Source: Pontederia crassipes
Lineage: Eukaryota; Streptophyta; Magnoliopsida; Commelinales; Pontederiaceae
Assembly (NCBI GenBank): GCA_030549335.1
Contig: CM060195.1
Span: 10,631,501-10,695,500 of the forward strand
Direction of reading: 5' to 3'
DNA: 64,000 bases
Shown: one piece after another, positions 10,265 to 23,607 of the stretch
How the letters are laid out: each line of letters opens with the position of its first letter
Position numbering within the stretch: the stretch's first letter is position 1
Translations under genes and position numbers: made by a program
Notes under the pieces: model-generated
What the model saw: the letters and a program-made list of their open reading frames with translations, nothing else
What the model was told of the DNA's origin: nothing
Database searches by the model: none

Positions 10265-13200
10265 TGTGACGACCAACCTCGACAGCTAGGCATCACGAGG
10301 GGTAAAATAATGGTATTATTTATCTTAAAGTTCTATTAATATCCAAAGCGCAGGAATTGCGATTCAAAAAGAAGCTATCATAAATTTTCCAAAAATTTCG
10401 GCATGACCTCTGCATACGGAGGATAAAGGTCAACATGGCAACATGTACATATCCATCTCAAAATATAATTTGTCATATGATAAGAAGGGACAAATTCCAT
10501 AACATGGCAATAAAAATATGGGAGCATTTCAGCTCAACCTCATGTTGAACAAAAAATGCAAGTCTCCAACCAAAGGACACTATGATCACAAGATCCAACA
10601 TTCATTTGCCAAAAGTTTCCAAGGCTAGATACTGGCACACATTTAAAGTTTTTTACAAGCCAAAGGTAGATAATAAGGACCGATTCCTTCCTCACACAGC
10701 CTGCTCCCAACCATGAATTTCCTAAAATATACTTAGCAGTCATCACATGCAAGGAATAGAAAATGAGAGGTAAGCACTATGAGCTTAGTGAGTGGAGGCC
10801 ACATGAATATAAGAAAATTTGAGAAAACCGATATCCTACATAAAAACTAAAATCCAAAAAAAATGTATGAGATCAAATGACAAAATAGTTACTCTCTTTA
10901 ACTACAAAGGAAGTAGTGTAAAGCGAGTAATATTCCTCACCTAGGGCGTATGGCCAATACGATTCCTAAGTAAGTTGTTGTGCGGACTAGGAGTTGCCAC
11001 TATCCACGGGCTTAATGATTTACCACTACAATATCGTTCTTGTGTAGGAAAGTGTAACTTATACTATGGATTTAATATTTGCCATGATGGAATGGTCTTA
11101 GTGGTTGTCGCACCTACTCGGAGATGATCAAGCTCCGATGAAATAAAAATCTCGCTACAAAGCGATATTTTGTATGATATAACTAATATGATGTTGAATG
11201 TAGATGCTCTAGCATATAAGCAAATCCATGGTTCAACTTCCACACATTTTGAAGATCCACATAAAGCACATAAATACAAGAGAGCACTGATCACTAGCTA
11301 ATCATAATAGGTTTTTATCCCATTTTTCATTCAATTCACCCATATCGAGACATTATTTTGCCTAACTTTTGGCCAATTATGCTTGGAATGCAATGGATTG
11401 TGATAACCAACTGATCATTCTCATTTTACACTTAATTCCATGTGCATAGAGATTCTGAATTGCTAAAATCCATAAATATCTAAATTCTATGTCAAGTTAT
11501 CATTTTTTTGGCAAGTTATCATTCCAAAGTGCAAGTTATCATTTTTCTAATTTAGCTGATTTCTAGTGATTATCTTGCCCTAAATCCCTTGCCATTATGA
11601 ATTAATCATATTTGGATGATCATATTTTAACTTGTGCAAAGTTATCATTCCATTTCACAAGTTATCATTTTTTAGTGTCAAGTTATCATTTTTAGGGCAA
11701 AACTATCATTTCGATATGCAAGGCTATCAATTCTGCATAAAAGCATTACACAATCATTTTATTGTTGTCCTAACTCCTTGCTGCTCTGATTTGATCATAT
11801 TTGGATAACCACAACTAAACTTATGACAAGTTATCACTTTATGACATCAAGTTATCATTTTTGGCACCAAAGTTATTATTCCTATGAAATATTATCCACA
11901 TTTGTTTTCTGACCTCATTCGCTTGCTACCCTAATCCCTTTGATACCTTCAATGCTCTGAACCACTCATATTTGGACATTTTTTATGAAATATGCAAAGT
12001 TATCATTCCGGGTTCAAAAGTTATCATTTTCAACTATGGCTTTCATTCCTGCACAACACCAAATCCCATTTGATGATAGGGCTGATAATTATTGCTGCTC
12101 TAATCCTTATTTGTTAGAATCCCATTCAAGGGCTTTGATACTTGCTATTTTGACCTTTCTAGCAGGGAAAAGAAGGCTGCACAAGGAGGAAAAAGGAGGG
12201 GGGACCACTTGCTTTTTGGCTGTCCAAAAAGCTGGCACTGCAGATATTTTCTAGACCAGGACACTTGACATAATCAAGGCACAAGAGAACATTCTGATCT
12301 GCATCTAAGGGTGTAGAAGAGACATATATAAGCTGAGAAACCAAAAGGAAAAGGGGGCAGGACATTGCAAGGGTTTGAGCAGGAAGGAAGCAAGGAAAGG
12401 AGCTGAAGTGGAGCTGCAATCCTGATTCCTGTCGACAGCCTTAATTGAGGATGATTTGTATCTGTTTTTCCTCCTATTGTGTATCAAACTTTGTAATTAT
12501 GAGGAACTAAATCCCATTTCTCCTAGAATAGAGTAGTAGTTTAGTTTAATTGTGGATGGATTATGGACATTTCTGATTTCCTGCACTGATTCTAATTTCT
12601 GATTTCTGAAATCTGTTTCATATAAATATGTTCCTGACATTGTGAGGTCCTACTAATATTTACAACTGAGAGGTTGTCCTTTGATCTATTCTTTCTTCAG
12701 AAATGAATCAAGAACCAATGTCAAGTTCTAGAAGCAATCCCAATTAGGAATCTGATTTATTACTTTCTGAAATCTGATTTTCTGAAATCTGGATTCTAAA
12801 TTGCATTTTTGATTTCTGATTCATGAATTTTGATATCATTGTAAACCCCTCATTCCATTAACTGCAAAAATGTGGGTTCTTCTTATTCAAAAATGTATTA
12901 AGAGGCAATGATAAATTCCCTGAATTAAATCTGTGAAAACATGTTGTGGTGAAATCTGTTTTGAATTCTGAATTCCTGAAATTTTTGAAATCTGTTTGCC
13001 ATTGTAAACCCCTGATTTTATCATTCACTGATATGTGAACTTAGGGCTACCTTATTGTTCAGAGATGGACCAAGGAGCAATGGCAGGTCTGAATTCCAAT
13101 GAGTGACATGTGCTGAATTCAAATGTTTAATATGTGCTGATTTTATCCAATTGATTAGTACTAATGTGGATTTTGCAGCTGAGAGGCTGATTTAAAATCC

Positions 13201-15484
13201 TCTTGTTGTTTAGAGATAAACCAAGAAGCATTAGTATTAGGATTGGATTCATTACTCTTCTGATTAGTTGATGCATGAATGTGAGTTGAATTGTAATGCC
13301 AAACTGAAATTACCAAAATCTGAAAAGAATTGGCAAAATCAGTGAGGGGCTTGTGAAAATGCTAATGATAACTTGACATTCAGTGGGGATACTTATCCAA
13401 TTCAACCTGGCTAATATGTATATGATAATATATTGATTAGTTCTGAATTAAATGAGCTACGAAAGCAACAGATTTTTAGGTTGAATCAGATTTGAATTTT
13501 AATTGATAACTTGTTCCATTCCATCCATAATTAAATTAGATGAACCCCAATTCCTAGGAGAACCTTCCTCATTGATAGATAAACCCTTTTAGCCCTTAGT
13601 TTAGCAGTTATAATTCAGTTTAGATAAATCTACAAAAGTCCAAAAATAGTTATCTTTCTAGCCATTTTTTAAAATCTATTTTCTGAAATCTTTAATTTCC
13701 TATTTTTACCACTAGAAGTAGGATTAGTCTAGATTGTCTTAGGGAGTCTTTGGCTTCAAATCACTATGGATACGACATTTAGGATTTACTACAACTGACC
13801 TGTGCACTGCAGTAGAGAGTGAATTAGGGAGTTAAATCAAAAATTGAAAAATCTGAAATTTGACCCCAAAATCAGCAAGTTATCACTATACTCCTCTATT
13901 TCATTATCAAGCACCATAAATTAAAAAAAAATCAAATCAGATATCAATGGCATACAAGCACACATTACATATGATGCACAGAATTCACTTAAAAGAATAA
14001 AAATCCAAGCAGAAAACTCGTCTTACATCGGCGTAAGACTATGGAAGCTACTAGAGCTTTACTTAATATTATCATGCAATCCACTCACCTCGGATACGTC
14101 TGACAACACACGATGTCCACGTCCAAATAAAATTGACAAGATGAACAACCTAGTCAATATATGTACCTATAAATCAATTTTCACATATGATTACATTTAT
14201 TCATAAGTTAAGTAATTCAATTCCTAATCACAGGACTTAACAATTTTTATTATCAATTAATTATTGATATAAAGGACTAATTAAAAATGCTAAATTCTAA
14301 TCTACCCATAAATGTTGAATCCTAATCAAGTTCTTACAGAATCTTATTTTCAGGGTAGTCATATGCACAAATTTGAAATTTAATCTACTATTATCTTGGA
14401 ACAACTTTTGATATAAATGAATCCAAAAATTCTTTCTCTCTCCCTTCCTTTACCAACCCAACAGCCACATTATAACATAATTAACAATCAACACTAATTT
14501 TAAGTTCAAATTTCAACCAGCAAATTAGATGCATACCCTTCTTAAATAAATTCACCCAATCAGTACATTTGTTTCCCCCAATAATGTGTTTTACGTTTGG
14601 TGCAAAGAAGGGCAGCATTAATATGTGAAAAAGAAAATATAAATCAAGGCCTAATCACAATAAGTAATGCAAATTGATCATAGTTACTCTCACCAGAAAT
14701 TAGAATGGTTCTCGATTCAGGTTCCTGACGTGCTCCGATGGCTGCAAGGGCTGTGCGTGAAAAGAAATAGAACAACAGTGTCTTCCACACGAATGAAGAG
14801 AAAAAAGAAGAAAAAAAATCAATCCACGGTCTGGAACAGCAACTTGATCTGGGAAGGTTCAAAGAACTTACGAACAAAGAAATGTTCAAACAGAGGCTTC
14901 CACAATGGCCGATGACTTGATTTCGGAGGTGAAAAATGAAACCCCATCGCGAAGAAAGGAGAAAATTTCTGAACACACATCTATTGATCTCCCAAATTGA
15001 TGAGCCAGAGATTTTAAGGAGTGTTTCATACCTACGAGATGAGAATCCAAATGCCTTAGCAATGACTTATTGGGCTTCGGATGATAACATTCCAGCATCA
15101 AGGAAAAGGGCAGCAACTGTACTTTGCAGGAGACTCATTTGTGGGAGAAAAGGATATGGAGGAATAGGAGACGTGGGTGGTGGGGTGAAAAGCAGTATGG
15201 AGAGAGAGACGACTGGGAGAAATAGGGGGAAAAAGGAAATGGGGGGGGGGGGGGGGGGGGGAGAAGAAGGAAAGGAAAGAAGAAGGGAGAGGGTTTTAGC
15301 CCTCTCGTGATGAAGGAAGGGAAAAGGAAAAAGAAATGTTTTAAATTAGATTGATTGGATTTTTTTATTACTATTTTTTTTCATCTTTCCGTCCAAACAA
15401 AAATTAATTATAAGTATATATATGTGGTTGAAATATTTTATTTATTTATTCTTTTTTTTGTGTGTGTTGGGTCAGGACCCCACA
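10265..15484 (-). mobile_element. Tekay-like Ty3/Gypsy LTR, probably solo, split by another LTR
   Basis: The left end reads TGTGACGACC and the right end GGACCCCACA, so the LTR runs on the minus strand from about 15484 to 10265. Its two parts (10265-11287 and 13910-15484, together about 2.6 kb) have features common in plant chromovirus LTRs: a CT-rich leader on the minus strand near 15300-15150, a splice-donor-like GGTGAGAG near 14690, and a closing stretch rich in words such as ACTCACTAAGCTCATAGTGC near 10790. No clear 5-bp target duplication remains. A G-run of 21 lies at 15241-15261. Open frames here are not recognisable genes. Confidence 0.62.
11288..13909 (+). mobile_element. Solo LTR of the Athila/Tat-like Gypsy family, target duplication AGCAC
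   Basis: It starts TGATCACTAGCTAATCA and ends CATTATCA, and aligns along its whole length with the reverse complement of the LTR at 5927-8254. AGCAC flanks both ends (11283-11287 and 13910-13914). No interior sequence follows, so it is a solo LTR left by recombination between two LTRs. At 11490-11880 it carries about ten copies of a CAAGTTATCAT-like motif. It sits inside the Tekay-like LTR and is therefore younger than it. Confidence 0.92.
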
Positions 15485-15739
15485 CGAGTAGCTAGTGTAG
15501 GAAGGTGTGTGAGGAAGAGGAGAGGTTGGGTGTGTATACGTGCATGGATAGCAGTATTGTTAAGTGTTATAGTCTTTTGGTGAGGTAAGAGAGAGAGGTA
15601 GATGTATGAGTACAAGAGTAAGGGTATGTGTATGGTGTTTTGCAGCAAGTTAGTGTGTTGTGTCCACCATATTGTACTCCCTTATATTAGTATAACATCA
15701 TCTTATTAGTAGATGATTTTGTTTAGTTAAATTCTCTAC
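15485..15739 (+). mobile_element. Probable continuation of the Copia LTR begun at 10060
   Basis: The sequence is GT-rich, then contains ATTGTACTCCCTTATATTAG near 15672 and ends near TTCTCTACA at about 15739, the kind of 3' end seen in Copia LTRs. It directly follows the right border of the Gypsy LTR at 15484, so the simplest reading is that it is the remainder of the LTR begun at 10060 (about 460 bases in total). The join is inferred from position only. Confidence 0.5.
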
Positions 15740-16680
15740 AGATAGGCCGAACGGCTCTCATTCACGCATGTGACAAGTCTGTCACGGACATGACGAAGCC
15801 GGGGCACAGCCTTAACGAGACAAGTCACGATCATGATCCAATGGGCAAAAGAAAGAATAAGTTGGGCTCTTGCTCACGCCCTTGACGAGCTTGCCACGAT
15901 CGTGACCAATGCAAAATGGGTTATATGTTATTTTAAACCTATTTTAAAGGAACGTAGGTTATGTATTGATAAATGTTGATTGTATATGACACCTAAATAT
16001 ATGCAATCAATGCTCAGACATAATTAGAGTAAAACATGAAAATATATTGGACAAATGTATGATGTATTGATAAAGAAAATGCCTCGGTATTCATTAAATA
16101 TTGGAAGTATCAAATTGAAGAAAAATCTTAAGCACTCGTTAAAAGTTGGAAATAAATGCCCTTCAGTTGATGATGGTTGAGACTTCTCGAAAAATAATAT
16201 CATCACCTAAAAGGTGTTTGAAATTTCTCAAAACCTCATGACTTAATTAAATGATGTTGTTCTAAAACTTCAATTATGCAAAGATGTAAGATGTTAATGA
16301 ATGTACTCGCTAAAGTTACCGATGAGAAGTAAATGTCTTTCCACCTCATTGAGAATTTTTTAGAAATAATGTGATCACCTAAAAGGTGTTTGAGATTTTC
16401 AAATGTAAAGATGAAAGATGTCCTATGATAAAGTTAATGAATGTGGGGTCATAATGTACATCAATAATATCATATGGTAATGAAAGAAAGAAAGAAAAAT
16501 CAATATACAAAGGATTGTAAAGAAATTTTGAGGAAATGTGAAGTAAAGAATGAACAAAAAGATAGAAAAAATGTCAACTAACTGTAAGTATAAAGTAGTT
16601 ACAAAGAAACCCTTAGAATGCTTATGACAATGAAGAAGAAATCCAATGATAAATTAAATGTTATAAATGTATGTTCTTAT
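15740..16680. other. Non-coding stretch with LTR-like start and a 172-bp repeat
   Basis: Bases 15770-15900 contain GTCACGGACATGAC-type words like those in the Gypsy LTR at 20071-21974, so this may be an old fragment of that family. Farther on, a segment around CACCTAAAAGGTGTTTGA occurs at 16204 and again at 16376, offset 172 bases with similar flanks, a diverged direct repeat. The last five bases (CTTAT) form one side of the target duplication of the LTR that starts at 16681. I see no gene. Confidence 0.45.
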
Positions 16681-18355
16681 TGTAACACCCAGCAAAGAAA
16701 AAAATCTCAAAACGGGTGTTCACTTCATTAATGGACATCCGTTGCGGTAATCTTCTATCCGGTTACCCACTAGGGCTAATGCAATTAGGTTTAATAACCA
16801 TCTATTCTAACGTCATTTCCTTTCCTTTATTCTTCTCCTCCTATATGTCGGCATGACTATTTCATTGATTCTGGCTGCATACGAATCTTCAGGAGTCCAA
16901 GGGCATGACCTTGCTGTTGTTGTGCCCCATGAACAGGGCTGGAAAGACATTGGGAGAGGAAGAAGAGAAGAACGAGTTGAAACGAGAGGAACATTTGATA
17001 TTTCCCCTATTTTTCTTGCTCCTATTTTCAGATCATTTTTTTCCTCATTCTTTCTTTAATCCACACCACCACCAGCTGGACGAATTGATCCTTGTGTTGT
17101 TGGGCCATCCAAGAGGATTCTTGGATCACCTTGGATTAACTAAGATCATTATAGACTTGCATGATAGGTCTCAAACCTCATCAAATCAAACTATAGCCCT
17201 CACTATTTAGCGTCCTCCTACAAATGTTGTGATGGTATGTTAAGATCAATCTTATGATTACAATCCTAATCAATATATCTTGCATTGCCTTTTACCTTAA
17301 CTCAATTGAGGTACTGTTGTTTGCCTTGCTATGATGCTCAGTAAATGTATTTGGAAGAGTAAGGACATGGTGGATAAATGTCAGCTCTGGTTTCATGTTT
17401 TTTTGTGATTAGACCCCAAGTGTTTGTTGTAATGCCTGAGATATTTGGACCCAATAACAACACAACCTGTTAGCATTAATGCAACTAGTGCCTCCACATG
17501 ATTATATAAATCATTGGTTAAGAAATCTACAATAAAACATAATGTTAGAGATAAATTTCAATTACTTTCTCTTGCTTGTATGCTATATAAGAAGCTACCA
17601 TTTGGCCCTGAATGATCCTAACCAAGTTCAATGTTTTGCTGCTCTTATAGATATGTCACCACAAGGTACTTAGATGTGAGATATATTATTGAACATGACT
17701 CTGATTTAAATGTTTTCTTTCTGATTATCAAGATTAAATGATTAGGCAACCTCTTAAGAGGTTTATTTGTAGAGTTGTACACTGCCAACATGATATTGCC
17801 ATGTGGGCATTTATGTGCTGTCCACCTATAAAAATAATCCTATTGAGCCATATGAAAACCTGTACAAGACAAGACTCTAATGTTAAGAGATTAACTATTA
17901 GAATGCTGTAGTATGCTTTAATTATGAATGGAATGCTATGCTACTAATTTCTGAATAGTGTGCCTCAATGAAATTATAGCATTTTGAAACCTCTATTGTC
18001 CATAAGACTAAATTAGTAATTAAAGACTCACTAATGTTAAGCTCATGTTTTGGTAGGATCAATGTTGTGACTACTAATTTAACTGATATAACAAAAAGAA
18101 ATCCATGTGTTCTACTGCTATGATATAAATGCTACTGAAGAGGTCATATAGGTATAGTTTTAAAAAACCATCATCATATAAAGATGGTAAGGGGTTCTAT
18201 ACATGATGTTGAATTAATGTGAGGTTGAATCACATAATACTTTAGCTATAGAATTAATAAATACCAAGTAAGGCAAAATGGTGCATAACCATGTGTATTT
18301 TCTACATGTGTGTCTCATTTGTATTGTTTGGATTTAAATTCAATTATGCTCTTAT

Positions 18356-18921
18356 TGTAACATCCCGAATTTTACCTCAAATTGTCAAGGACAAATTGGT
18401 CATTCGGCTATGTTAGCTTGTTCACCATCACATAATCATAAATAATATGATTTTTAACAAAATAAGCGGAAGCATAAAATTATTAAATAAGATGAAAGAA
18501 TCCTTCATTAAGATGTGGAAAACTTCATGAAACATCAAAAGTATGATTATAATATTGAAAACATCTCTAAACATCATCACTAATAGCAATTAAAACATCT
18601 TTAAGCCATAATCAAAACCTTTCTTGAAAAACATAGTCAACAGACTCTAAACATAAAGACTCTAAGACTCCTAGACCAGTGTGCAATCTCTATTGTCATT
18701 AGCTGATTTGTCATTCATCCAATCATTATGCACCTGCACGAATCCAGGGTGCAGAAGTTTCCTTGTTAGAGTATGTAAAGATCATGCTATGCAATGTTAT
18801 GATCCTAACAAGATACTACATGATATGCATCATCATCTTTATATAAAAGAAGGAAACAATATGCATGTCATGCTCTATACATGAGATCTACATGTCAGTC
18901 ATCAATAACAATTTATCGTCA

Positions 18922-18967
<46 letters not shown>

Positions 18968-19700
18968 ATAGCATGGAAGACATGTAATCATATCATCATA
19001 CATATAGTATGGTCATTCATCACAATCATCAATTCATTTCCATGGTATATAAGTGAAATACACATACCATAACCATTGCCTCCATAACTTTTCTCAAGGT
19101 TGCTTCCAGCCGTTCTATCACGGGCATGACAATGTTGCCTCATAGAACTTTGGAGTTCCGCCGCCCAACTCGATTTTACACGATTTTTTATCCAATAATT
19201 TGAGAAATCAACATACAACATTATGAATTAATACATATATGTTTCCTAGGCATTCTAGGATCAAAAGAACAATAGAAAACATAATAATCCATGAATCTCT
19301 AAGATTTATGGTTTATCCCTAAATCATGAACGATATGAACAAGAACCTTACAAAAGATCTAATTGAAATTCTTGTTCATGGCATGGATCTACTGATTTTA
19401 ACAAAAACAGGTCTCATCACAATCCAATATGAGAACTATGAGTCCTCAAACTTTGAATCCAATCATGAAAATCATTGAGAGAGGAGAGAGGGGTTTGGAT
19501 CCCCTTTACATACCTTGATTTCATATTTTCCCCCTCTTTCTTCCTCTTCTTCCTTCTCCTTGTTCTTGTTCTCCTTCCTCAAGCCCTAGCTGTCAAGAGA
19601 TTTGGAGAAAAGAGATGAAAAATAGGAATAAGGGGCTTTAATCATGAGGGTTTGGACAAAAGGTCCAAATTACTCTTAATGAAAAATCTGGGGTATTACA
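18356..19700 (-). repeat. Left (3') LTR of the 18356-21974 Gypsy element
   Basis: It starts TGTAACATCCCG and ends GGGGTATTACA on the plus strand, matching the ends of the other LTR. It contains an AT dinucleotide run at 18925-18963 that the other copy lacks. It is about 560 bases shorter than its partner. Confidence 0.88.
18925..18963. repeat. AT dinucleotide microsatellite
   Basis: Nineteen uninterrupted AT units inside the left LTR of the 18356-21974 element; absent from the other LTR, so it arose or grew after insertion. Confidence 0.95.
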
Positions 19701-20070
19701 TCCCCCCCCCTCTTTTTCTAGTTCCCATGTCTCTTTAGTTCTATTATGGTGCTTCCATGCAATCTTCACCATCTTCATCACTTTGTTTCTCAAATGATGC
19801 TCTCCATATTTTAGTATCTCTGTAGGATACTCTTCATATGTGTGGTCTTCCTTGATGGTTGGCTCTCCAATCACCACCACATGGGAACTGTTGCTACACA
19901 TGGAAAACATTGTGTATTATAGCATTTGAAGGAGGTAACAATACAATCAATGGCACAATACTTACATACTCAACTTTGGATGGCTGCTCGTGATGATTGC
20001 ACATGGACTCAGACACTTATCAATTTTATAACACACTTAGCCTGATCCTAAGCATGCTCTGATACCCAAC
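19701..20070 (-). pseudogene. End of Gypsy pol plus leader, interior of the element
   Basis: A minus-strand open stretch within 19910-19638 carries words typical of the last part of Gypsy pol, after the integrase core: PTEILKYGEHHLRNK and VKIAWKHHNRTKETWELE. The second resembles the PLVKVLW...EEATWE segment that closes chromovirus pol. It runs into the polypurine tract and then into the LTR. The right part (about 19920-20070) is leader with the tRNA-Met primer-binding site. It is a fossil. Confidence 0.78.
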
Positions 20071-21974
20071 TGTAACACCCCGAACTTTATCCCCAAATTG
20101 CCAAGGACAATTTGGTCATTCGTCTGTGTTAGCTCATTCGCCATCACATAATCATAAAATAATATGATTTTCAATTAAATAAGGGCAAGCATAAATTCAT
20201 TAAATAGGATAAAAGAATCCTTCAATAAAATGCGGAAAACTTAATGAAACATCAAAAGTATGATTATAGAATTGAAAACATCTCTAAACATCATCACTAA
20301 TAGCAATTAAAACATCTTTAAGCCGTAATCAAAACCTCTCTTGAAAAACATAGTCAAAAGACTCTAAAAATAAAGACTAAGACTCCTAAACCAGTGTGCA
20401 ATTTTTATTATCATGAGCTAAGCCATCATCCATCTAATCATTATGCACCTGCACGGATCTAGGGTGTAGAGGTTTCTTTGTTAGAGTATGTAAAGGCCAT
20501 GCTATATAATGTCATGATCCTAAGAGGATACTACATAATATGCATCATCATCTTTATATAAAAGAAGGAAACAATATGCATGCCATGCTCTAGACATGAG
20601 ATCTACATGTCAATCATCAATAACAATTTATCATCATGCATTTATATACAATAGTATGGAAGACATGTAATCATATCATCATACATATAGTATGACCATT
20701 CATCACAATAATCAATTTATTTTCATAGGCATATAAGTGAGATGTACTTACCATAACCATTGCCTCCATAACATTTCTCAGGATTGCTTTGGACTTTCAC
20801 TTGCGTGGGACATCATTCAATTTGATCGATCATTGGCCCTTTTCGTTAGGTTATATCTTCCAATAGTTGAGATTTATATTGTTGCCCTCTCAATAGGCTA
20901 GCTAGGCCTAGGAGACAATGCTCCCCTCTCACCTGAAAGAGACATCGGAATGCACACATCATTGCCGATGTGTGTAACGATCGGGCAAATATCCGATAAA
21001 TGACCATAGAGGATCAACATGTAACATCATCCACATCTAGGTTCATTATGCTTTACAATCAACAAACATTTACGTCGCTCAATCTTCATGATTTAACCTA
21101 GTTACGTGGGGGAACATGCATTTAAGTGTATCTAGGTTTTTATATAATCATCAAGCATCAATACATACTATTAATACCTTGAAATAACATTTAATATAAT
21201 ATATAGGTTTTCTGCATTAGTCACAACCATGAAAGAGGTTGTCACGGCCATGACAGAACCCCAAAATTCGCCTTCTATCATAGTCGTGCCAAGAGGCGGT
21301 CATGGCCGTGCTATGGCCTTGTCATGGACATGAGCAGAAGCCGATTTTCGGCTCTTTTCCAGCCGTTCTGTCTTGGGCATAACAGCGTGCATCATGACCA
21401 TGACAGAACTCTAGAATTCCGCTGCCCAACCCAATTTTACATGATTTTTGATCCAAAAATTAGGTAAATCAACATATAACATTATGAATCAATGCATATA
21501 TATATTTCCTAGGCATTCTAGGATCAAAAGAACAATAGAAACATAATAATCCATGAATATTTAAGATTTAGGTTTCATCCCTAAATCATGAACAATATGA
21601 ACATGAACCTTACAAAAGATCTAATTGAAATTCTTGTTCATGGCATGAATCTACTGATTTTAATAAAAACAACCCTCATCACAATCCAATCTGAGAACCA
21701 TGAGCCCTCAAACTTTGAATCCAATCATGAAAACCATTGAGAGAGGAGAGAGGGGTTTGGATTTCAAATTTTCCTCCTCTTTCTTCCTCTTCTTATTCCT
21801 CTTCTTCCTTCTCCTTGTTCCTCTTGTTCTTGTTCTCCTTCCTCAAGCCCTAGCCGTCAAGAGATTTGGAGAAAAGAGGTGAACAATAGAAATAGGGGGC
21901 TTTATATAGGGGAGGTCATGAGGGTTTGGATAAAAAGTCTAAATTACCCTTAATGAAAATTATGGGATATTACA
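20071..21974 (-). repeat. Right (5') LTR of the 18356-21974 Gypsy element
   Basis: It starts TGTAACACCCCG and ends GGGATATTACA on the plus strand. At 21230-21420 it carries several CACGGCCGTG-type palindromes. The CT-rich block at 21775-21850 corresponds to 19520-19590 in the other LTR. Confidence 0.88.
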
Positions 21975-23133
21975 CTTATTATTATGGGTCATTTTTGCTA
22001 AACAGATCGGATAGTCAGATCCCTAAGCCAAACGCCCAATCCCAAAAATGAATGACCCCACCCTTCATCAGGCATTCAAAACTCCCCCATCACTGAATCC
22101 TCCATTTCTATTATATGATCAGAGTATAACTAATCCCAACTGATCATTTATCTTAATCATACTGATCTTGAGATGAATCTTATTGATTTACATTGCATAG
22201 TGTTGTGTGCCCATGATACGGATTGATGGGAGCTCATTGTATAGCATTGTTCATCACGCGGTTAGGGCATAGGTTTAGCTATGTCCTCGTTACTCGATTG
22301 CTCCCCATCAGGTAACGAAAGAGGAACTCACCCAAGGATGTGCATCATCCTACCCCAAAGAGAGGGTCTTTGCCATGGTGTGCACAACCATAGGTCATTC
22401 ATTAAGTACATGGCACCTCATTGCAACGAAAACATTAAAGAATGACATTGCATAGAAAGCTCAATTATTCAAAAGTTAAAAGCAACTTCCTACATTGCAT
22501 AGTTATCTAATTCATGCATTGCATTGAAACACAAATATCAGAGCATCGCATTATTTTCTTCACTCATTATAAACAGAGTATTACATTGAACTCGTTGATT
22601 TTACATTGACATATGGTTTATTATTGTTATCTCCTCTCATCGATGAACTCAAAGCTAAATTGCTATTCTCATATTATGGTCAAGCTTATCTGCTATTGAT
22701 TTAATTAATCCATTAGTTTATTATTCTCCTACTGGGCTGCGAAGCTCATGAGATGTCGTTTCTCCTACATTGATCCTGCAAGTAATCAAGTTATGCAAGG
22801 ATGAGCCAGAGCGACATATTTTGCTAGTGATAATGTGGTGCACATGGGGTGGTCCTTGGCTATTTTTATTGTATCGCATTGTCTTTTATTTCCTTTATGA
22901 ACTCGGGCATTGTATATGTATCTTTCGCACTTGATACTCCTTATTTTTTTTAAACGACGATACTCCTTATTTTGAAGTAGTGTTGAACTCCAATACTCAT
23001 TGAATATTTTGTTTTCTTTATTATTTAAGACTTCTGCACCAATTTTATCTAGTCAAGAAACTAGTCAAAGTCAAGTTATTGGTTAACTACATTGCATGAT
23101 CGGATTCTGACCACTCGATTTGGGGGCGTTACA

Positions 23134-23607
23134 GTTATTGTATGATCTTTGTAGGAGATGATGATTCTAAAGTTAAGAAGGTGTGTCAAGTTATCAATGT
23201 GGCAATCGATTGTCATTCCATTGATCATCCCCCACATGATGAACAATTCGAACTAAAGCACGCTTGATTTGATGTCCTCCCTATCGAAAAGATGTTAGTC
23301 AAAACACAATGCAGAAACACCAAGAGATGCATGGGGTTCTGGATGAAAGTTGCCTTAGTTGTCTTAGATTTGATATCTTCCATGGTTTCAATATTTTAGG
23401 CAAGCATATGCATGTAAGATAGGTTTCAAAAGGTTCTCGCAATTGGGTGAACTATAAGCATGGCTATCGCGAGGGATCTCGTCTCGTTCTTCCTTAATTT
23501 CTTGTGACATGCAATAAGGATCTTGTAAATTCAGTAACGTAATGACAACTCATGAGCTAGTGGCGGAAGATGATCATCTCGAACAGGAGCACGTGGCATG
23601 CAGATAT
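23134..23607 (+). pseudogene. Unidentified ORF-like fragment left of the GATAT insertion
   Basis: The frame starting near 23139 is open for about 45 codons, has one stop near 23269, then stays open for about 40 more. Visible words are VGDDDSKVKKVCQ, DCHSIDHPPHDEQFELKH and FDVLPIEKMLVK. The mix of residues looks like protein rather than random translation, but I do not recognise it. The stretch ends at GATAT (23603-23607), the target duplication of the next LTR, and the sequence beyond that LTR (31837-31914) also carries a short open frame (GELLERSHKFLTETW). It could be a gene fragment, host or transposon. Confidence 0.35.

Larger units (their letters stand above)
18356..21974 (-). mobile_element. 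Ty3/Gypsy element with a very short interior, target duplication CTTAT
   Basis: Two LTRs in the same orientation (18356-19700 and 20071-21974) flank only 370 bases. The element reads on the minus strand. A polypurine tract of G and A (plus-strand C/T run at 19701-19719) abuts the left LTR, and an initiator-tRNA-Met type primer-binding site (minus strand GGTATCAGAGCATG, 20066-20053) abuts the right LTR. CTTAT flanks both ends (18351-18355 and 21975-21979). The interior keeps only the last part of pol. The left LTR is shorter than the right, and their divergence suggests an old insertion. It is non-autonomous or broken. Confidence 0.9.
16681..23133 (+). mobile_element. Ty3/Gypsy LTR, probably solo, split by a second Gypsy element
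   Basis: The left end reads TGTAACACCC and the right end GGGGGCGTTACA, good inverted termini. The flanks are CTTAT (16676-16680) and GTTAT (23134-23138), a target duplication with one difference. Without the insertion at 18356-21974 the LTR is about 2.8 kb. The closing part (22850-23133) resembles the 3' ends of Tekay-like LTRs. No interior domains follow. Short open frames near 16850-17210 have no recognisable match and are probably LTR leader sequence. Confidence 0.8.

Noticed and set aside
14644-15310. Open frames on both strands around 14.6-15.3 kb as possible host genes
   Set aside because: They lie inside the Tekay-like LTR leader, show no domain, and part of one reads through a G-run.
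10260-15490. Target duplication GCTAG around the Tekay-like LTR
   Set aside because: It would force borders that break the TG...CA rule; the flanks at the better borders (CTAGG and CGAGT) agree at only three of five bases.
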